A stretch of DNA of 64,000 nucleotides from positions 187,047,439 through 187,111,438 of the forward strand of contig NC_050100.1 of NCBI RefSeq assembly GCF_902167145.1, read 5' to 3'. Of this stretch, positions 31,600 through 43,071 are shown one piece after another. Source of the stretch: Zea mays (lineage: Eukaryota; Streptophyta; Magnoliopsida; Poales; Poaceae). A program made the translations under genes and the position numbers. Under the pieces are notes generated by a model. That model was not told where the DNA came from. It saw only the letters and a list, made by a program, of their open reading frames with translations, and ran no database searches. The stretch's first letter is position 1. Every line of letters begins with the position of its first letter.

Positions 31600-32531
31600 A
31601 TGTCGGGAGCATCCGCCAAGAGGGAGATCGGGATCGACAGCGACAAGTCCGCAAGCTCGGGGAGAACCCACTCGAGGGAGTCCGGCCACAAGCACAAGGA
31701 GGAATCCTCTTCCTCCATCAAGACACAACGGAGAGGTGACAAGAAGAAGAAGATGAAGAAGGTAGTCTACTATGAGACCGACTCTTCGTCACCCTCCACC
31801 TCCGGCTCCGAATCGGCATCCTCCACTTCTAAGCGCCATGAGCGCAAGAAGTACAGTAAGATGCCCCTCCGCTATCCTCGCATTTCCAAACGTACTCCAT
31901 TACTTTCCGTCCCATTAGGCAAACCACCGGTTTTTGACGGTGAAGATTATTCTATGTGGAGTGATAAAATGAGGCATCACCTAACCTCACTCCATAAAAG
32001 CATATGGGATATTGTTGAGTATGGAGCGCAGGTACCAAAGGAAGGGGACAAGGACTATGATTCGGAGGAGGTCGACCAAATCCGACACTTCAACTCCCAA
32101 GCCACTACTATACTCCTCGCCTCTCTAAGTCGAGAGGAGTATAATAAGGTGCAAGGGTTGAAGAGTGCCAAAGAGATTTGGGATGTGCTCAAGACCGCGC
32201 ACGAAGGAGATGAAGTGACCAAGATCACCAAGCGGGAAATGGTCGAGGGGGAGCTCGGTCGATTCATGCTCAACCAAGGAGAGGAGCCACAAGCCATGTA
32301 CAACCGGCTCAAGACCTTGGTGAACCAAGTGCGCAACCTCAGGAGCACAAAATGGGATGGCCATGAAATGGTCAAGGTTATTCTAAGATCACTCGTTTTT
32401 CTTAATCCTACACAAGTTCAATTAATCGTGGTGATCCTAGATACAAGCTAATGTCTCCCGAGGAGGTTATAGGAAAGTTTGTGAGCTTTGAATTGATGAT
32501 CAAAGGCTCCAAACAAATCATCGAGCGAGGC
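31600..32531 (+). pseudogene. gag: gag of element A, N-terminal part (broken)
   Basis: From ATG at 31600 the frame gives a Ser/Lys-rich N-terminus (MSGASAKREIG, KKKKMKKVVYYETDSSSPST). The capsid-like UBN2/gag core of copia elements follows (PLGKPPVFDGEDYSMWSDKM, QATTILLASLSREEYNKVQG, RFMLNQGEEPQAMYNRLKTL). A frameshift near 32420 leads to a stop at 32451, while the correct frame resumes as RGDPRYKLMSPEEV and IGKFVSFELMIKG up to the insertion of B. The protein would form the particle shell. The next part is at 41467. Confidence 0.8.
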
Positions 32532-32536
32532 GCCAC

Positions 32537-33761
32537 TGAGAGCACCTAGAGGGGGGGGGGTGAATAGGTGATCCTGTAAAACTTAAACTTATAGCCACAA
32601 AAACTTGTTAAGTGTTAGCACAATTATTGCCAAGTGGCTAGAGAGGAGTCTCAACAAAACACAATACCACAAGAGATCAAACACAGAGATGACACAGTGG
32701 TTTATCCCGTGGTTCGGCCAAGACCAACGCTTGCCTACTCCACGTTGTGGCGTCCCAACGGACGAGGGTTGCAATCAACCCCTCTCAAGCGGTCCAAAGA
32801 CCAACTTGAATACCACGGTGTTTTGCTTTGCCTTTCATTATCCCGTTTGCGAGGAATCTCCACAGCTTGGAGTCTCTCGCCCTTACACTTGAGATTCACA
32901 AAGAAATACAGAGTAAGGGAGGGAATGAGCAACGCACACAAGACTTCAAAAGATCAGAGCAACAACACGCACACAAGCAGCAACAAGAGCTCGCAACACA
33001 ACTCAAAGAGTTCACAACTCAACAAGAGCTCTAGATACTATCACAATGAAACGAATGCGTGAGATCGATGTCCTGGTGCTTAGGAATGTTGTAGGAATGC
33101 TTGGTGTCTTCCTCCATGCGCCTAGGGGTCCCTTTTATAGCCCTAAGGCAGCTAGGAGCCGTTGAGAACAAATCTGGAAGGCCATCCTTGCCTTCTGTCG
33201 TCGGGCGCACCGGACAGTCCGGTGCACACCGGACACTGTCCGGTGCCCGATTTCTTTCCTTAAACGGCGCAGCCGACCGTTGCCGACCGTTGCAGATCTG
33301 GCGCACAGGACAGTCCGGTGCCTCCTTCCGACCGTTGGCCAGACCACGTGTCGCACGCAGATTCCGCGGGCGACCGTTGGCTCGGCCGACCATTGGCTCA
33401 CCGGACAGTCCGGTGAATTTTAGCCGTACGCTGTCGGCAATTTCCCGAGAGCGGCCTCTTCGCCCGAGGTAGCCTGGCGCACCGGACACTGTCCGGTGCA
33501 CCACCGGACAGTCCGGTGCCCCAGACCGAAACAGCCTGTTGGCTGTACACAGCCAACATTCGTCTTTTCTTCTTCTCTCTATTTCTAACACTTAGACAAA
33601 TATATTAGTACACAAAACCAATGTACTAAGGCTTAGAAACATACCTTTACTTGTGATTTGCACTTTGTTCATCCATGGGCATAGATTCACATTTAAGCAC
33701 TTGTGTTGGCACTCAATCACCAAAATACTTAGAAATGGCCCAAGGACACATTTCCCTTTCA
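32537..33761 (-). repeat. 3' LTR of element B
   Basis: The LTR is 1225 bp between TGAGAGCACCTAGAGG and GGAAATGTGTCC...CCCTTTCA as read on the plus strand. It contains a palindrome cluster at 33205-33520. Compared with the other LTR it lacks two copies of a 19 bp palindromic module (ACCGGACAGTCCGGTGCAC). A reversed TATA box (CCTTTTATAG) is at 33131-33140. Confidence 0.9.
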
Positions 33762-34550
33762 ATCTCCCCCTTTTTGGTGATTTATGCCAACACAACATAA
33801 AGCAACTAGAACAAGTGCAGAATCACTTCAAATAGAACTCAAATCTATTTTGATTCATTTTTGGCATATATGGATCATCCTTTGCCACCACTTGGTTTGT
33901 TTTTGCAAATCAAACTCAAATCTCTATCTCTAAGTCAAACACACATGTTGAAGCATAAAGAGAGTCATTCCAAAAGAGATTGATCAAAGATTTCAAAAAC
34001 TCCCCCTATTTCCCATAATCAATACTTCTCCCCACAAGAAGCCAACTTTTGACGAAAGAGACAATGCAAGAGTTTTGAACAAACCAAAAGCTCTATTCTA
34101 CTATTTTCAAAATCTCTCAAGTGGTAGCTGATCCATTTATTGCTTTGGCCTTTATTTTCTCCCCCTTTGGCATCAAGCACCAAAACGGAATCAACTTTGG
34201 CCCTTTCAACCCCATTGCCTCACCAAAATCTTCAATTAAGAGCAAATGGCAATAAGAGTTCATGAGATGGACTTGGAATAAGTTACCCTCTCATCGGAGT
34301 GCAGTGGAAGTCTTTCATGGTCCAAGTCCACCTTTTCCCTTTCAATTCTCCTTTGAGACTAAATCAAGCAAACTCAAGCATATGGTTAGTCTCAAAGGGT
34401 CAAGTTGTGACACATCTCCCCCTAAACATGTGCATCACTTTGCAACGGACTTGTGAGGTCCAGGGAGTGTTTGTACAACTTGAGCACCACAATAAGCAAC
34501 AAAATGCAGAATGAACATGATCAAAGGCATAAACACATGTATGCTACAAT
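33762..34550 (-). other. 3' non-coding region of B with multiple polypurine tracts
   Basis: The stretch between the pol stop and the 3' LTR contains at least four runs that read GGGGGAG on the minus strand (plus-strand CTCCCCC at about 33763, 34001, 34159 and 34416). The one next to the LTR (33762-33777) is the true plus-strand primer position. Multiple tracts are a known Sirevirus trait. No coding potential is visible. Confidence 0.7.
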
Positions 34551-36245
34551 TCAATCCAAGTTCCGCGAATCTAAGACATTTAGCTCACTACGCAGCCTGC
34601 AAAAGGTCTTCTCATCTAGAGGCTTGGTAAAGATATCGGCTAGCTGGTTCTCGGTGCTAACATGAAACACTTCGATATCTCCCTTTTGCTGGTGGTCTCT
34701 CAAAAAGTGATGCCGGATGTCTATGTGCTTTGTGCGGCTGTGCTCAACAGGATTTTCCGCCATGCGGATAGCACTCTCATTATCACATAGGAGTGGGACT
34801 TTGCTCAGATTGTAGCCAAAGTCCCTGAGGGTTTGCCTCATCCAAAGTAGTTGCGCGCAACACTGACCTGCGGCAACATACTCGGCCTCAGCGGTGGATA
34901 GGGCAACGGAGGTTTGTTTCTTAGAATTCCATGACACCAGGGACCTTCCTAAAAATTGGCACGTCCCCGATGTACTCTTCCTATCGACCTTACATCCAGC
35001 ATAGTCGGAGTCTGAATATCCAATCAAGTCGAAGGTAGACCCCTTTGGATACCAGAGCCCGAAACAAGGCGTAGCAACTAAATATCTAAGAATTCGCTTC
35101 ACCGCCACTAAGTGACACTCCTTAGGATCGGATTGAAATCTAGCACACATGCATACGCTAAGCATAATATCCGGTCTACTAGCACATAAATAAAGCAAAG
35201 AACCTATCATGGACCGGTATGCTTTTTGATCAACGGACTTACCTCCTTTGTTGAGGTCGGTGTGTCCGTCGGTTCCCATCGGAGTCTTTGCGGGCTTGGC
35301 GTCCTTCATCCCAAACCGCTTTAGCAGATCTTGCGTGTACTTCGTTTGGGAGATGAAAGTGCCGTCCTTGAGTTGCTTCACTTGGAACCCAAGGAAGTAG
35401 TTCAACTCGCCCATCATCGACATCTCGAATTTCTGCGTCATCACCCTGCTAAACTCTTCACAAGACTTTTGGTTAGTAGAACCAAATATTATGTCATCGA
35501 CATAAATTTGGCACACAAACAAATCACCATCACATGTCTTTGTAAAAAGAGTTGGATCGGCTTTCCCAACCTTGAAAGCATTAGCAATTAGAAAGTCTCT
35601 AAGGCATTCATACCATGCTCTTGGGGCTTGCTTAAGTCCATAGAGCGCCTTAGAGAGCTTACACACATGGTCGGGGTACCGTTCATCCTCGAAGCCAGGG
35701 GGTTGCTCCACGTACACCTCCTCCTTGATTGGCCCGTTGAGGAAAGCGCTCTTCACATCCATTTGGTACAACCTGAAAGAATGATGAGCGGCATATGCTA
35801 GCAAGATACGAATTGATTCTAGCCTAGCCACAGGAGCAAAAGTCTCCTCGAAATCCAAACCTGCGACTTGGGCATAACCTTTTGCCACAAGTCGAGCCTT
35901 GTTTCTCGTCACCACTCCGTGCTCGTCTTGTTTGTTGCGGAACACCCACTTGGTTCCCACAACATTTTGCTTCGGACGAGGCACCAGTGTCCAAACTTCA
36001 TTCCTCTTGAAGTTGTTGAGCTCCTCCTGCATGGCCAACACCCAGTCCGGATCTAGCAAGGCCTCCTCTACCCTGAAAGGCTCAATAGAAGAGACAAAGG
36101 AGTAATGCTCACAAAAATTTACTAATCGAGACCGAGTAGTTACTCCCTTGCTAATGTCACCCAGAATTTGGTCGACGGGATGATCCCTTTGAATCATCGC
36201 TCGAACTTGGGTTGGAGGTGCCGGTTGCGCTTCTTCCTCCATCAC
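34551..36245 (-). pseudogene. pol: Reverse transcriptase and RNase H of element B
   Basis: This is the second half of pol. It starts with the linker [20 protein letters not shown], then the copia reverse transcriptase from about codon 60 ([56 protein letters not shown]) with the catalytic YVDD in [15 protein letters not shown]. RNase H shows [23 protein letters not shown] and [16 protein letters not shown]. It ends with [20 protein letters not shown]. The domains are complete with key residues present. It is out of frame with the integrase part by one shift at about 36245-36260, so the polyprotein is broken once, unless the shift is a sequencing error. Confidence 0.85.
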
Positions 36246-37756
36246 ATGATCAACTTGTGCTCCCCTTGATCACACGCCTCCTGTTGATGAACCTGTTCAT
36301 CGTCTTGAGTTGGGGGATGCACCTTAGTTGAGGAAGAAGGTTGATCTTGTTCCAAGTGTTCCTGTGGTCGCACATCACCAATCGCCATGGTGCGCATAGC
36401 GGCCGTTGGAACATCTTCTTCATCTACATCATCAAGATCAACAACTTGCTCTCTTGGAGAGCCGTTAGTCTCATCAAATACAACGTCGCTAGAGACTTCA
36501 ACCAAACCCGATGATTTGTTGAAGACTCTATACGCCTTTGTATTTGAGTCATACCCTAATAAAAACCCTTCTACTGCTTTGGGAGCAAACTTAGAATTTC
36601 TACCTTTCTTCACTAGAATGTAGCACTTGCTCCCAAATACACGAAAGTAAGATACATTGGGTTTGTTACCGGTTAGCAGCTCATACGAAGTCTTCTTGAG
36701 GAGGCGGTGAAGGTAGACCCTGTTGATGGCATGGCAAGCCGTGTTCACGGCTTCCGTCCAAAAGCACTCGGGTGTCTTGAACTCTCCTAGCATCGTCCTC
36801 GCCATATCGATGAGCGTCCTGTTCTTCCTCTCTACCACACCATTTTGCTGTGGTGTGTAGGGAGCGGAGAACTCGTGCTTGATCCCTTCCTCTTCAAGGA
36901 ACTCCTCCACTTGAAGGTTCTTGAACTCGGACCCATTGTCGCTCCTTATCTTCTTTACTTTGAGCTCAAACTCATTTTGAGCTCTCCTGAGGAAGCGCTT
37001 GAGGGTCCCTTGGGTTTCAGACTTATCCTGCAAAAAGAACACCCAAGTGAAGCGGGAAAAGTCATCAACAATAACTAGACCATACTTACTTCCTCCTATG
37101 CTCAGATAGGCGACGGGTCCGAAGAGATCCATATGCAGCAACTCCAGGGGTCTTGAAGTGGTCATCACATTCTTGCTGTGATGCGCTCCTCCCACTTGTT
37201 TACCTGCTTGACAAGCTGCACAAGGTCTATCCTTTTCGAATTGCACGTTAGTCAATCCTATCACGTGTTCTCCCTTTAGAAGCTTGTGAAGGTTCTTCAT
37301 CCCCACATGTGCTAAGCGGCGATGCCACAGCCAGCCCATGCTAGTCTTAGCTATTAAGCATGCATCTAGACCGGCTTCTTCTTTTACAAAATCAACTAAA
37401 TAAAGTTTGCCGTCTAATACACCCTTAAAAGCTAGTGAACCATCACTTCTTCTAAAGACAGACACATCTACATTTGTAAATAGACAGTTATATCCCATAT
37501 TGCATAATTGACTAACCAATAGCAAATTATATCCAAGAGACTCTACTAAAAACACATTAGAGATAGAGTGCTCATTTGAAATTGCAATTTTACCTAACCC
37601 TTTTACCTTGCCTTGATTCCCATCACCGAATATAATTGAATCTTGGGAATCCTTATTCTTGACGTAGGAGGTGAACATTTTCTTCTCCCCCGTCATATGG
37701 TTTGTGCATCCGCTGTCGATAATCCAGCTTGAACCCCCGGATGCATAAACCTGCAA
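36242..37756 (-). pseudogene. pol: Protease and integrase of element B
   Basis: The frame begins MQVYASGGSSWIIDSGCTNH (protease DSG active site near residue 15). The integrase zinc domain has WHRRLAHVGMKNLHKLL with CAACQAGKQ, and the catalytic triad is visible as HMDLFGPV, IRSDNGSEFKN and NGVVERKNRTLIDMARTML. The copia C-terminal motif GNKPNVSYFRVFGSKCYI follows, and then an acidic linker. It lies in the same reading frame as gag, separated only by one TAA (37763-37765), which would need readthrough or splicing. It ends in TGA at 36242, where the frame should continue into the RT part. Confidence 0.85.
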
Positions 37757-37762
37757 GGCAAT

Positions 37763-40147
37763 TTAGGCTTGGGTCTTAGGTACCCAACTCATGTTGGGTC
37801 CTACAAGGTTAGTGCAAATATCCTTAGGGACCCAAATGCAAGTTTTGTCTCCCTTGCATTTTGCCCCTAACTTCCTAGCAACTATTTTCTTATCCTTTCT
37901 ACAAATAGCAAAGGAAGCATTTAAAGCACAATAAATTGTAGAAGGTTCATTTACTACTTTCCTAGGAGCATGAATAATGTTCTTCCTAGGCATATGATGA
38001 ATAGCATTTCTTCTAGACGTATTTCTACCATTCATATAGGAAGAACTAGAAACAAACATGGCATGGGAGTCAAAATCATCATAAGCATTATAACTCCTAT
38101 AAGCATTTCTAGTTTGTCTCTTATCATGGTACATAAACGCATGGTTCTTTTTAGCACTAGTAGCCATAGGGGCCTTCCCTTTCTCCTTGGCGGGAATGGG
38201 AGCCTTATGGCTTGTTAAGTTCTTGGCTTCCCTCTTGAAGCCAAGTCCATCCTTAATTGAGGGGTGTCTACCGATCGTGTAGGCATCCCTTGCAAATTTT
38301 AGTTTATCAAATTCATTCTTGCTAGTCTTAAGTTGGGTATTAAGACTAGCCAATTCCTCAGTTAATTTGGAAATTGAAACTAAATGATCACTACAAGCAT
38401 CAACATCGAAATTTTTACATCTAGTGCAAATCTCAACATGTTCCACACAAGAATTAGATTTACTAGCTACTTCTAGTTTAGCATTTAAGTCATCATTAAC
38501 ACTCTTTAAAGTAGCAATGGTTTTGTGACAAGAAGATAGTTCACTAGAAAGCACTTCATTTCTTTTGACTTCTAAGGCATAAGATTTTTGTGCCTCTACG
38601 AATTTGTCATGCTCTTCATACAAAATGTCCTCTTGTTTTTCTAAGAGTCTATCTTTTTCATTCAAGGCATCAATCAATTCATTGATTTTATCAATCTTAT
38701 TTCTATCCAATCCCTTGAACAAGCTAGAGTAATCTATTTCCTCATCGCTAGACTCATCATCACTAGAAGAAGCATAAGTGGTGTCTCGAGTACTTACCTT
38801 CTTCTCCCTTGCCATAAGGCATGTGTGACGCTCGTTGGGGAAGAGGGATGACTTGTTGAAGGCGGTGGCGGCAAGTCCTTCATTGTCGGAGTCGGAGGAG
38901 GAGCAATCCGAATCCCACTCCTTTCCGATATGTGCTTCGCCCTTGGCCTTCTTGTAATGCTTCTTCTTCTCCCTTTTGTCCCCTTTTTCCTGGTCACTTT
39001 CATTATCGGGACAGTTAGCAATGAAATGACCAATCTTACCACATTTGAAGCATGAGCGCTTCTCCTTTGTTTTGGTCTTGCTTGGCTGTCCCTTGCGACC
39101 TTTAAGCGCCGTCTTGAAGCGCTTAATGATGAGGGCCATCTCCTCATTATTTAGCCCGGCCGCCTCAACTTGCGCCACCTTGCTTGGTAGCGCCTCCTTG
39201 CTCCTCGTTGCCTTGAGAGCAATGGGTTGAGGCTCATGAGTAGGACCGTTCAACGCGTCGTCCACGTATCTTGCCTCCTTGATCATCATTCGCCCGCTTA
39301 CGAACTTCCCAAGAACTTCCTCGGGCGACATTTTGGTGTACCTGGGATTCTCACGAATATTATTCACCAAATGAGGATCAAGAATGGTAAAGGACCTTAG
39401 TAATAGTCGGACGACGTCATGGTCCATCCATCGTGTGCTTCCATAGCTCCTTATTTTGTTGATAAGGGTCTTGAGCCGGTTGTATGTTTGGGTTGGCTCC
39501 TCGCCCCTTATCATCGCAAATCTTCCAAGCTCGCCCTCCACCAACTCCATTTTAGTGAGCATGGTGATGTCGTTCCCCTCGTGAGAAATCTTGAGGGTGT
39601 CCCATATCTGCTTGGCATTGTCCAAGCCGCTCACCTTATTGTACTCGTCCCTGCACAAAGAGGCTAGCAACACAGTAGTAGCTTGTGCATTTTTATGAAT
39701 CTGCTCATTAATAAACATAGGGCTGTCCGAGCTATCAAATTTCATTCCATTCTCTACAGTCTCCCATATGCTTGGGTGGAGAGAGAATAAATGACTACGC
39801 ATTTTGTGACTCCAAAATCCGTAGTCCTCCCCATCAAAGTGTGGAGGTTTGCCAAGAGGAATGGAAAGCAAATGCGAGTTCGAACTATGTGGAATACGAG
39901 AATAATCAAATAAAAAGTTCGAATTGACCGTCTTCCTGTAGTCGTTGTCGTCGTCCTTTTGGGAAGAAGTAGACTCATCGCTGTCGTCGTAGTAGACGAT
40001 CTCCTTGATGCGCCTTGTCTTCTTCTTCTTCCCTTCCTTTCGTCTATGACCCGAGCCGGAGTCGGTAGGCTTGTCATCTTTGGGCTCGTTGACGAAGGAC
40101 TCCTTCTCCTTGTCGTTGATCACGATTCCCTTCCCCTTAGGATCCAT
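37763..40147 (-). CDS. gag: gag of element B, 794 residues, intact
   Basis: A single open frame starts MDPKGKGIVINDKEKESFVN, 50 bases after the 5' LTR on the minus strand. In order it shows a charged N-terminus, the copia gag core (PLGKPPHFDGEDYGFWSHKM, QATTVLLASLCRDEYNKVSG, RFAMIRGEEPTQTYNRLKTL), and a CCHC zinc knuckle CFKCGKIGHFIANC near residue 370. An acidic Ser-rich stretch and a coiled-coil region (about 500-620, ELIDALNEKDRLLEKQEDIL) follow, with the C-terminal MSWVPKTQA at the end. Sirevirus gag proteins are unusually long for copia, and this one fits. It would form the capsid of the cytoplasmic particle. The lack of any break agrees with a young element. Confidence 0.9.
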   Translation of the reverse strand: MDPKGKGIVINDKEKESFVNEPKDDKPTDSGSGHRRKEGKKKKTRRIKEIVYYDDSDESTSSQKDDDNDYRKTVNSNFLFDYSRIPHSSNSHLLSIPLGKPPHFDGEDYGFWSHKMRSHLFSLHPSIWETVENGMKFDSSDSPMFINEQIHKNAQATTVLLASLCRDEYNKVSGLDNAKQIWDTLKISHEGNDITMLTKMELVEGELGRFAMIRGEEPTQTYNRLKTLINKIRSYGSTRWMDHDVVRLLLRSFTILDPHLVNNIRENPRYTKMSPEEVLGKFVSGRMMIKEARYVDDALNGPTHEPQPIALKATRSKEALPSKVAQVEAAGLNNEEMALIIKRFKTALKGRKGQPSKTKTKEKRSCFKCGKIGHFIANCPDNESDQEKGDKREKKKHYKKAKGEAHIGKEWDSDCSSSDSDNEGLAATAFNKSSLFPNERHTCLMAREKKVSTRDTTYASSSDDESSDEEIDYSSLFKGLDRNKIDKINELIDALNEKDRLLEKQEDILYEEHDKFVEAQKSYALEVKRNEVLSSELSSCHKTIATLKSVNDDLNAKLEVASKSNSCVEHVEICTRCKNFDVDACSDHLVSISKLTEELASLNTQLKTSKNEFDKLKFARDAYTIGRHPSIKDGLGFKREAKNLTSHKAPIPAKEKGKAPMATSAKKNHAFMYHDKRQTRNAYRSYNAYDDFDSHAMFVSSSSYMNGRNTSRRNAIHHMPRKNIIHAPRKVVNEPSTIYCALNASFAICRKDKKIVARKLGAKCKGDKTCIWVPKDICTNLVGPNMSWVPKTQA

Positions 40148-40183
40148 CTCTTCGGGCGTTTAGTCCCTTTCTTGAAGAGAACG

Positions 40184-40195
40184 GCTCTGATACCA
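40184..40195 (-). other. Primer binding site of element B
   Basis: Read on the minus strand this is TGGTATCAGAGC, two bases inside the 5' LTR, complementary to initiator Met tRNA. Confidence 0.85.
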
Positions 40196-40197
40196 AT

Positions 40198-41461
40198 TGA
40201 GAGCACCTAGAGGGGGGGGGGGTGAATAGGTGATCCTGTAAAACTTAAACTTATAGCCACAAAAACTTGTTAAGTGTTAGCACAATTATTGCCAAGTGGC
40301 TAGAGAGGAGTCTCAACAAAACACAATACCACAAGAGATCAAACACAGAGATGACACAGTGGTTTATCCCGTGGTTCGGCCAAGACCAACGCTTGCCTAC
40401 TCCACGTTGTGGCGTCCCAACGGACGAGGGTTGCAATCAACCCCTCTCAAGCGGTCCAAAGACCAACTTGAATACCACGGTGTTTTGCTTTGCCTTTCAA
40501 TATCCCGTTTGCGAGGAATCTCCACAGCTTGGAGTCTCTCGCCCTTACACTTGAGATTCACAAAGAAATACGGAGTAAGGGAGGGAATGAGCAACGCACA
40601 CAAGACTTCAAAAGATCAGAGCAACAACACGCACACAAGCAGCAACAAGAGCTCGCAACACAACTCAAAGAGTTCACAACTCAACAAGAGCTCTAGATAC
40701 TATCACAATGAAACGAATGCGTGAGATCGATGTCCTGGTGCTTAGGAATGTTGTAGGAATGCTTGGTGTCTTCCTCCATGCGCCTAGGGGTCCCTTTTAT
40801 AGCCCCAAGGCAGCTAGGAGCCGTTGAGAACAAATCTGGAAGGCCATCCTTGCCTTCTGTCGTCGGGCGCACCGGACAGTCCGGTGCACACCGGACACTG
40901 TCCGGTGCCCGATTTCTTTCCTTAAACGGCGCAGCCGACCGTTGCCGACCGTTGCAGATCTGGCGCACCGGACAGTCCGGTGCACACCGGACAGTCCGGT
41001 GCCTCCTTCCGACCGTTGGCCAGACCACGCGTCGCATGCAGATTCCGCGGCCGACCGTTAGCTCGGCCGACCATTGGCTCACCGGACAGTCCGGTGCACA
41101 CCGGACAGTCCGGTGAATTTTAGCCGTACGCCGTCGGCAATTTCCCGAGAGCGGCCTCTTCGCCCGAGGTAGCCTGGCGCACCGGACACTGTCCGGTGCA
41201 CCACCGGACAGTTCGGTGCCCCAGACCGAAACAGCCTGTTGGCTGTACACAACCAACATTCGTCTTTTCTTCTTCTCTCTGTTTCTAACACTTAGACAAA
41301 TATATTAGTACACAAAACCAATGTACTAAGGCTTAGAAACATACCTTTACTTGTGATTTGCACTTTGTTCATCCATGGGCATAGATTCACATTTAAGCAC
41401 TTGTGTTGGCACTCAATCACCAAAATACTTAGAAATGGCCCAAGGGCACATTTCCCTTTCA
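40198..41461 (-). repeat. 5' LTR of element B
   Basis: This 1264 bp LTR pairs with 32537-33761. It has two more 19 bp copies of the palindromic CACCGGACAGTCCGGTG module (about 40965-40998 and 41080-41115) and one more G in the G-run near the end. The target duplication GCCAC follows at 41462. Confidence 0.9.
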
Positions 41462-41466
41462 GCCAC

Positions 41467-43071
41467 CTCCACACCCGAGGTGCAACCCGTCGCATTCAAA
41501 GCGACGGAGGAGAAGAAAGAAGAGTCTACGTCAAGTAGGCTCCCCATCGACGCCTCCAAGCTCGACAACGAGGAGATGGCGCTAATCATCAAAAGCTTTC
41601 GCCAAATCCTCAAGCAAAGGAGGGGGAAGGATTACAAGCCCCGCTCCGAGAAAGTTTGCTGCAAGTGTGGTAAGCCCGGTCATTTTATTGCTAAATGTCC
41701 ATTATCTAGTGATAGTGACATGGGCGACGACAAGAAGGGAAAGAGGAGGGAAAATAAGATATACTACGAGAAGAAGGACGGCGATGCCCATGTATGCCGG
41801 GAGTGGGACTCCGATGAGAGCTCCACTGACTCCTCCGACGAGGACGCCGCAAACATCGCCGTCAACAAGGGTCTCCTCTTCCCCAACGTCGGCCACAAGT
41901 GCCTCATAGCAAAGGACGGCAAAAAGAAGAAGGTAAAATCTAGAGCTTCCACTAAATATGCAACATCTAGTGATGAGGCTAGCTCTAGTGATGATGAGGA
42001 TGACTTGCTCACTCTTTTTTGCCAACCTAAACATGCAACAAAAGGAAAAATTGAATGAATTAATTAATGTTATTCATGAGAAGGATGAACTCTTGGATAG
42101 CCAAGAGGACTTCCTTATTAAGGAAAACAAGAAGCATGTTAAGGTTAAAAATGCTTATGCTCAGGAAGTAGAAAGATGTGAAAAATTAACTAGTGAGCTT
42201 AGCATTTGCCATGACACTATCTCTAACCTTAGAATTGAAAATGCCAAATTAATTGCTAAGGTTGGGAAATTAAATGTTTGTGATGATTCTCTTGTCAAAC
42301 TTAAAAATGATAATGCTAGTTTGATTGCTAAAATTGACAAGTTGAATGAATCACTTTCTAGCCTTAAGATTGAGAATGATAATTTAATTGTTAAGGCTAA
42401 TGATTTAAATGTTTGCAATGATTCTATTTCCAATCTTAGAAATGAGAATGTCATGTTACATGCTAAGATTGATGAGATAAATGCTTGCAAACCCTCTACA
42501 TCTACTGTTAGTCATGTTTCCATTTGTACTAGATGTAGAGACATTAATGTTGATGCTATTCATGATCACCTAGCTTTAATTAAACAACAAAATGATCACA
42601 TAGCTCAACTTAGTGCTAAAATTAATGAGCATGACTTAGAAAATGAAAAATTTAAATTTGCTAGAAGTATGCTCTATAGTGGGAGACGCCCTGGCATTAA
42701 GGATGGCATTGGCTTCCAACAGGGAGACAATGTCAAGCCTAATGCCCCTAAGAAATTGTCTAACTTTGTTAAGGGCAAAGCTCCCATGGTTTAGAATAAC
42801 GAGGGCTATATTTTATATCCTGTTGGTTATCCTAAACATAAGATTAGGAGAATTCATTCTAGGAAGTCTCACTTTGGCTCTCATCATGCTTTTATGTATA
42901 AGAGTGAGGCATCTAGTTCTAGGCAATCCACTCATGTTAAATTGCCTAAAAAGAAAACTCCTATTGCATCAAATGAGCCTATTGTTTCATTTAAGACCTT
43001 TGATGCGTCATATGTTTTAACTAACAAATCAGGCAAAGTAGTTGCCAAATATGTTGGGGCCAAACACAAGG
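41467..43071 (+). pseudogene. gag: gag of element A, C-terminal part (broken)
   Basis: After the B insertion, gag resumes with STPEVQPVAFKATEEKKEES. It then shows a CCHC zinc knuckle (CCKCGKPGHFIAKC, about 41660-41700), an acidic region and a long coiled-coil region of repeated KLNE/KIENDNL-type heptads (about 42050-42480). A Cys pair region (ICTRCRDINVDAIHDHL) and a C-terminal segment up to VAKYVGAKHK follow. A frameshift lies near 42010 and more occur after 42780. Element C interrupts it at 43072; the last codons and the gag stop are at 54606-54694. Confidence 0.8.

Larger units (their letters stand above)
32537..41461 (-). mobile_element. Ji-like Sirevirus copia element B, nearly intact
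   Basis: This is a complete 8925 bp element on the minus strand: 5' LTR 41461-40198, primer site 40195-40184, gag, pol, 3' non-coding region with several polypurine tracts, and 3' LTR 33761-32537. GCCAC occurs exactly on both sides (32532-32536 and 41462-41466) as the target duplication, splitting the gag of element A. The LTRs differ by roughly 14 substitutions plus two 19 bp indels by eye, so insertion is recent (about 1% divergence). Gag is one open frame; pol has one frameshift. The Ji name is from memory of its LTR start (TGAAAGGGAAATGTG). Confidence 0.9.

Noticed and set aside
32605..33062. Open frames inside the B LTR (and identical ones at 40267-40724)
   Set aside because: They are duplicated because both LTRs are identical there; LTR sequence is not protein-coding in these elements.
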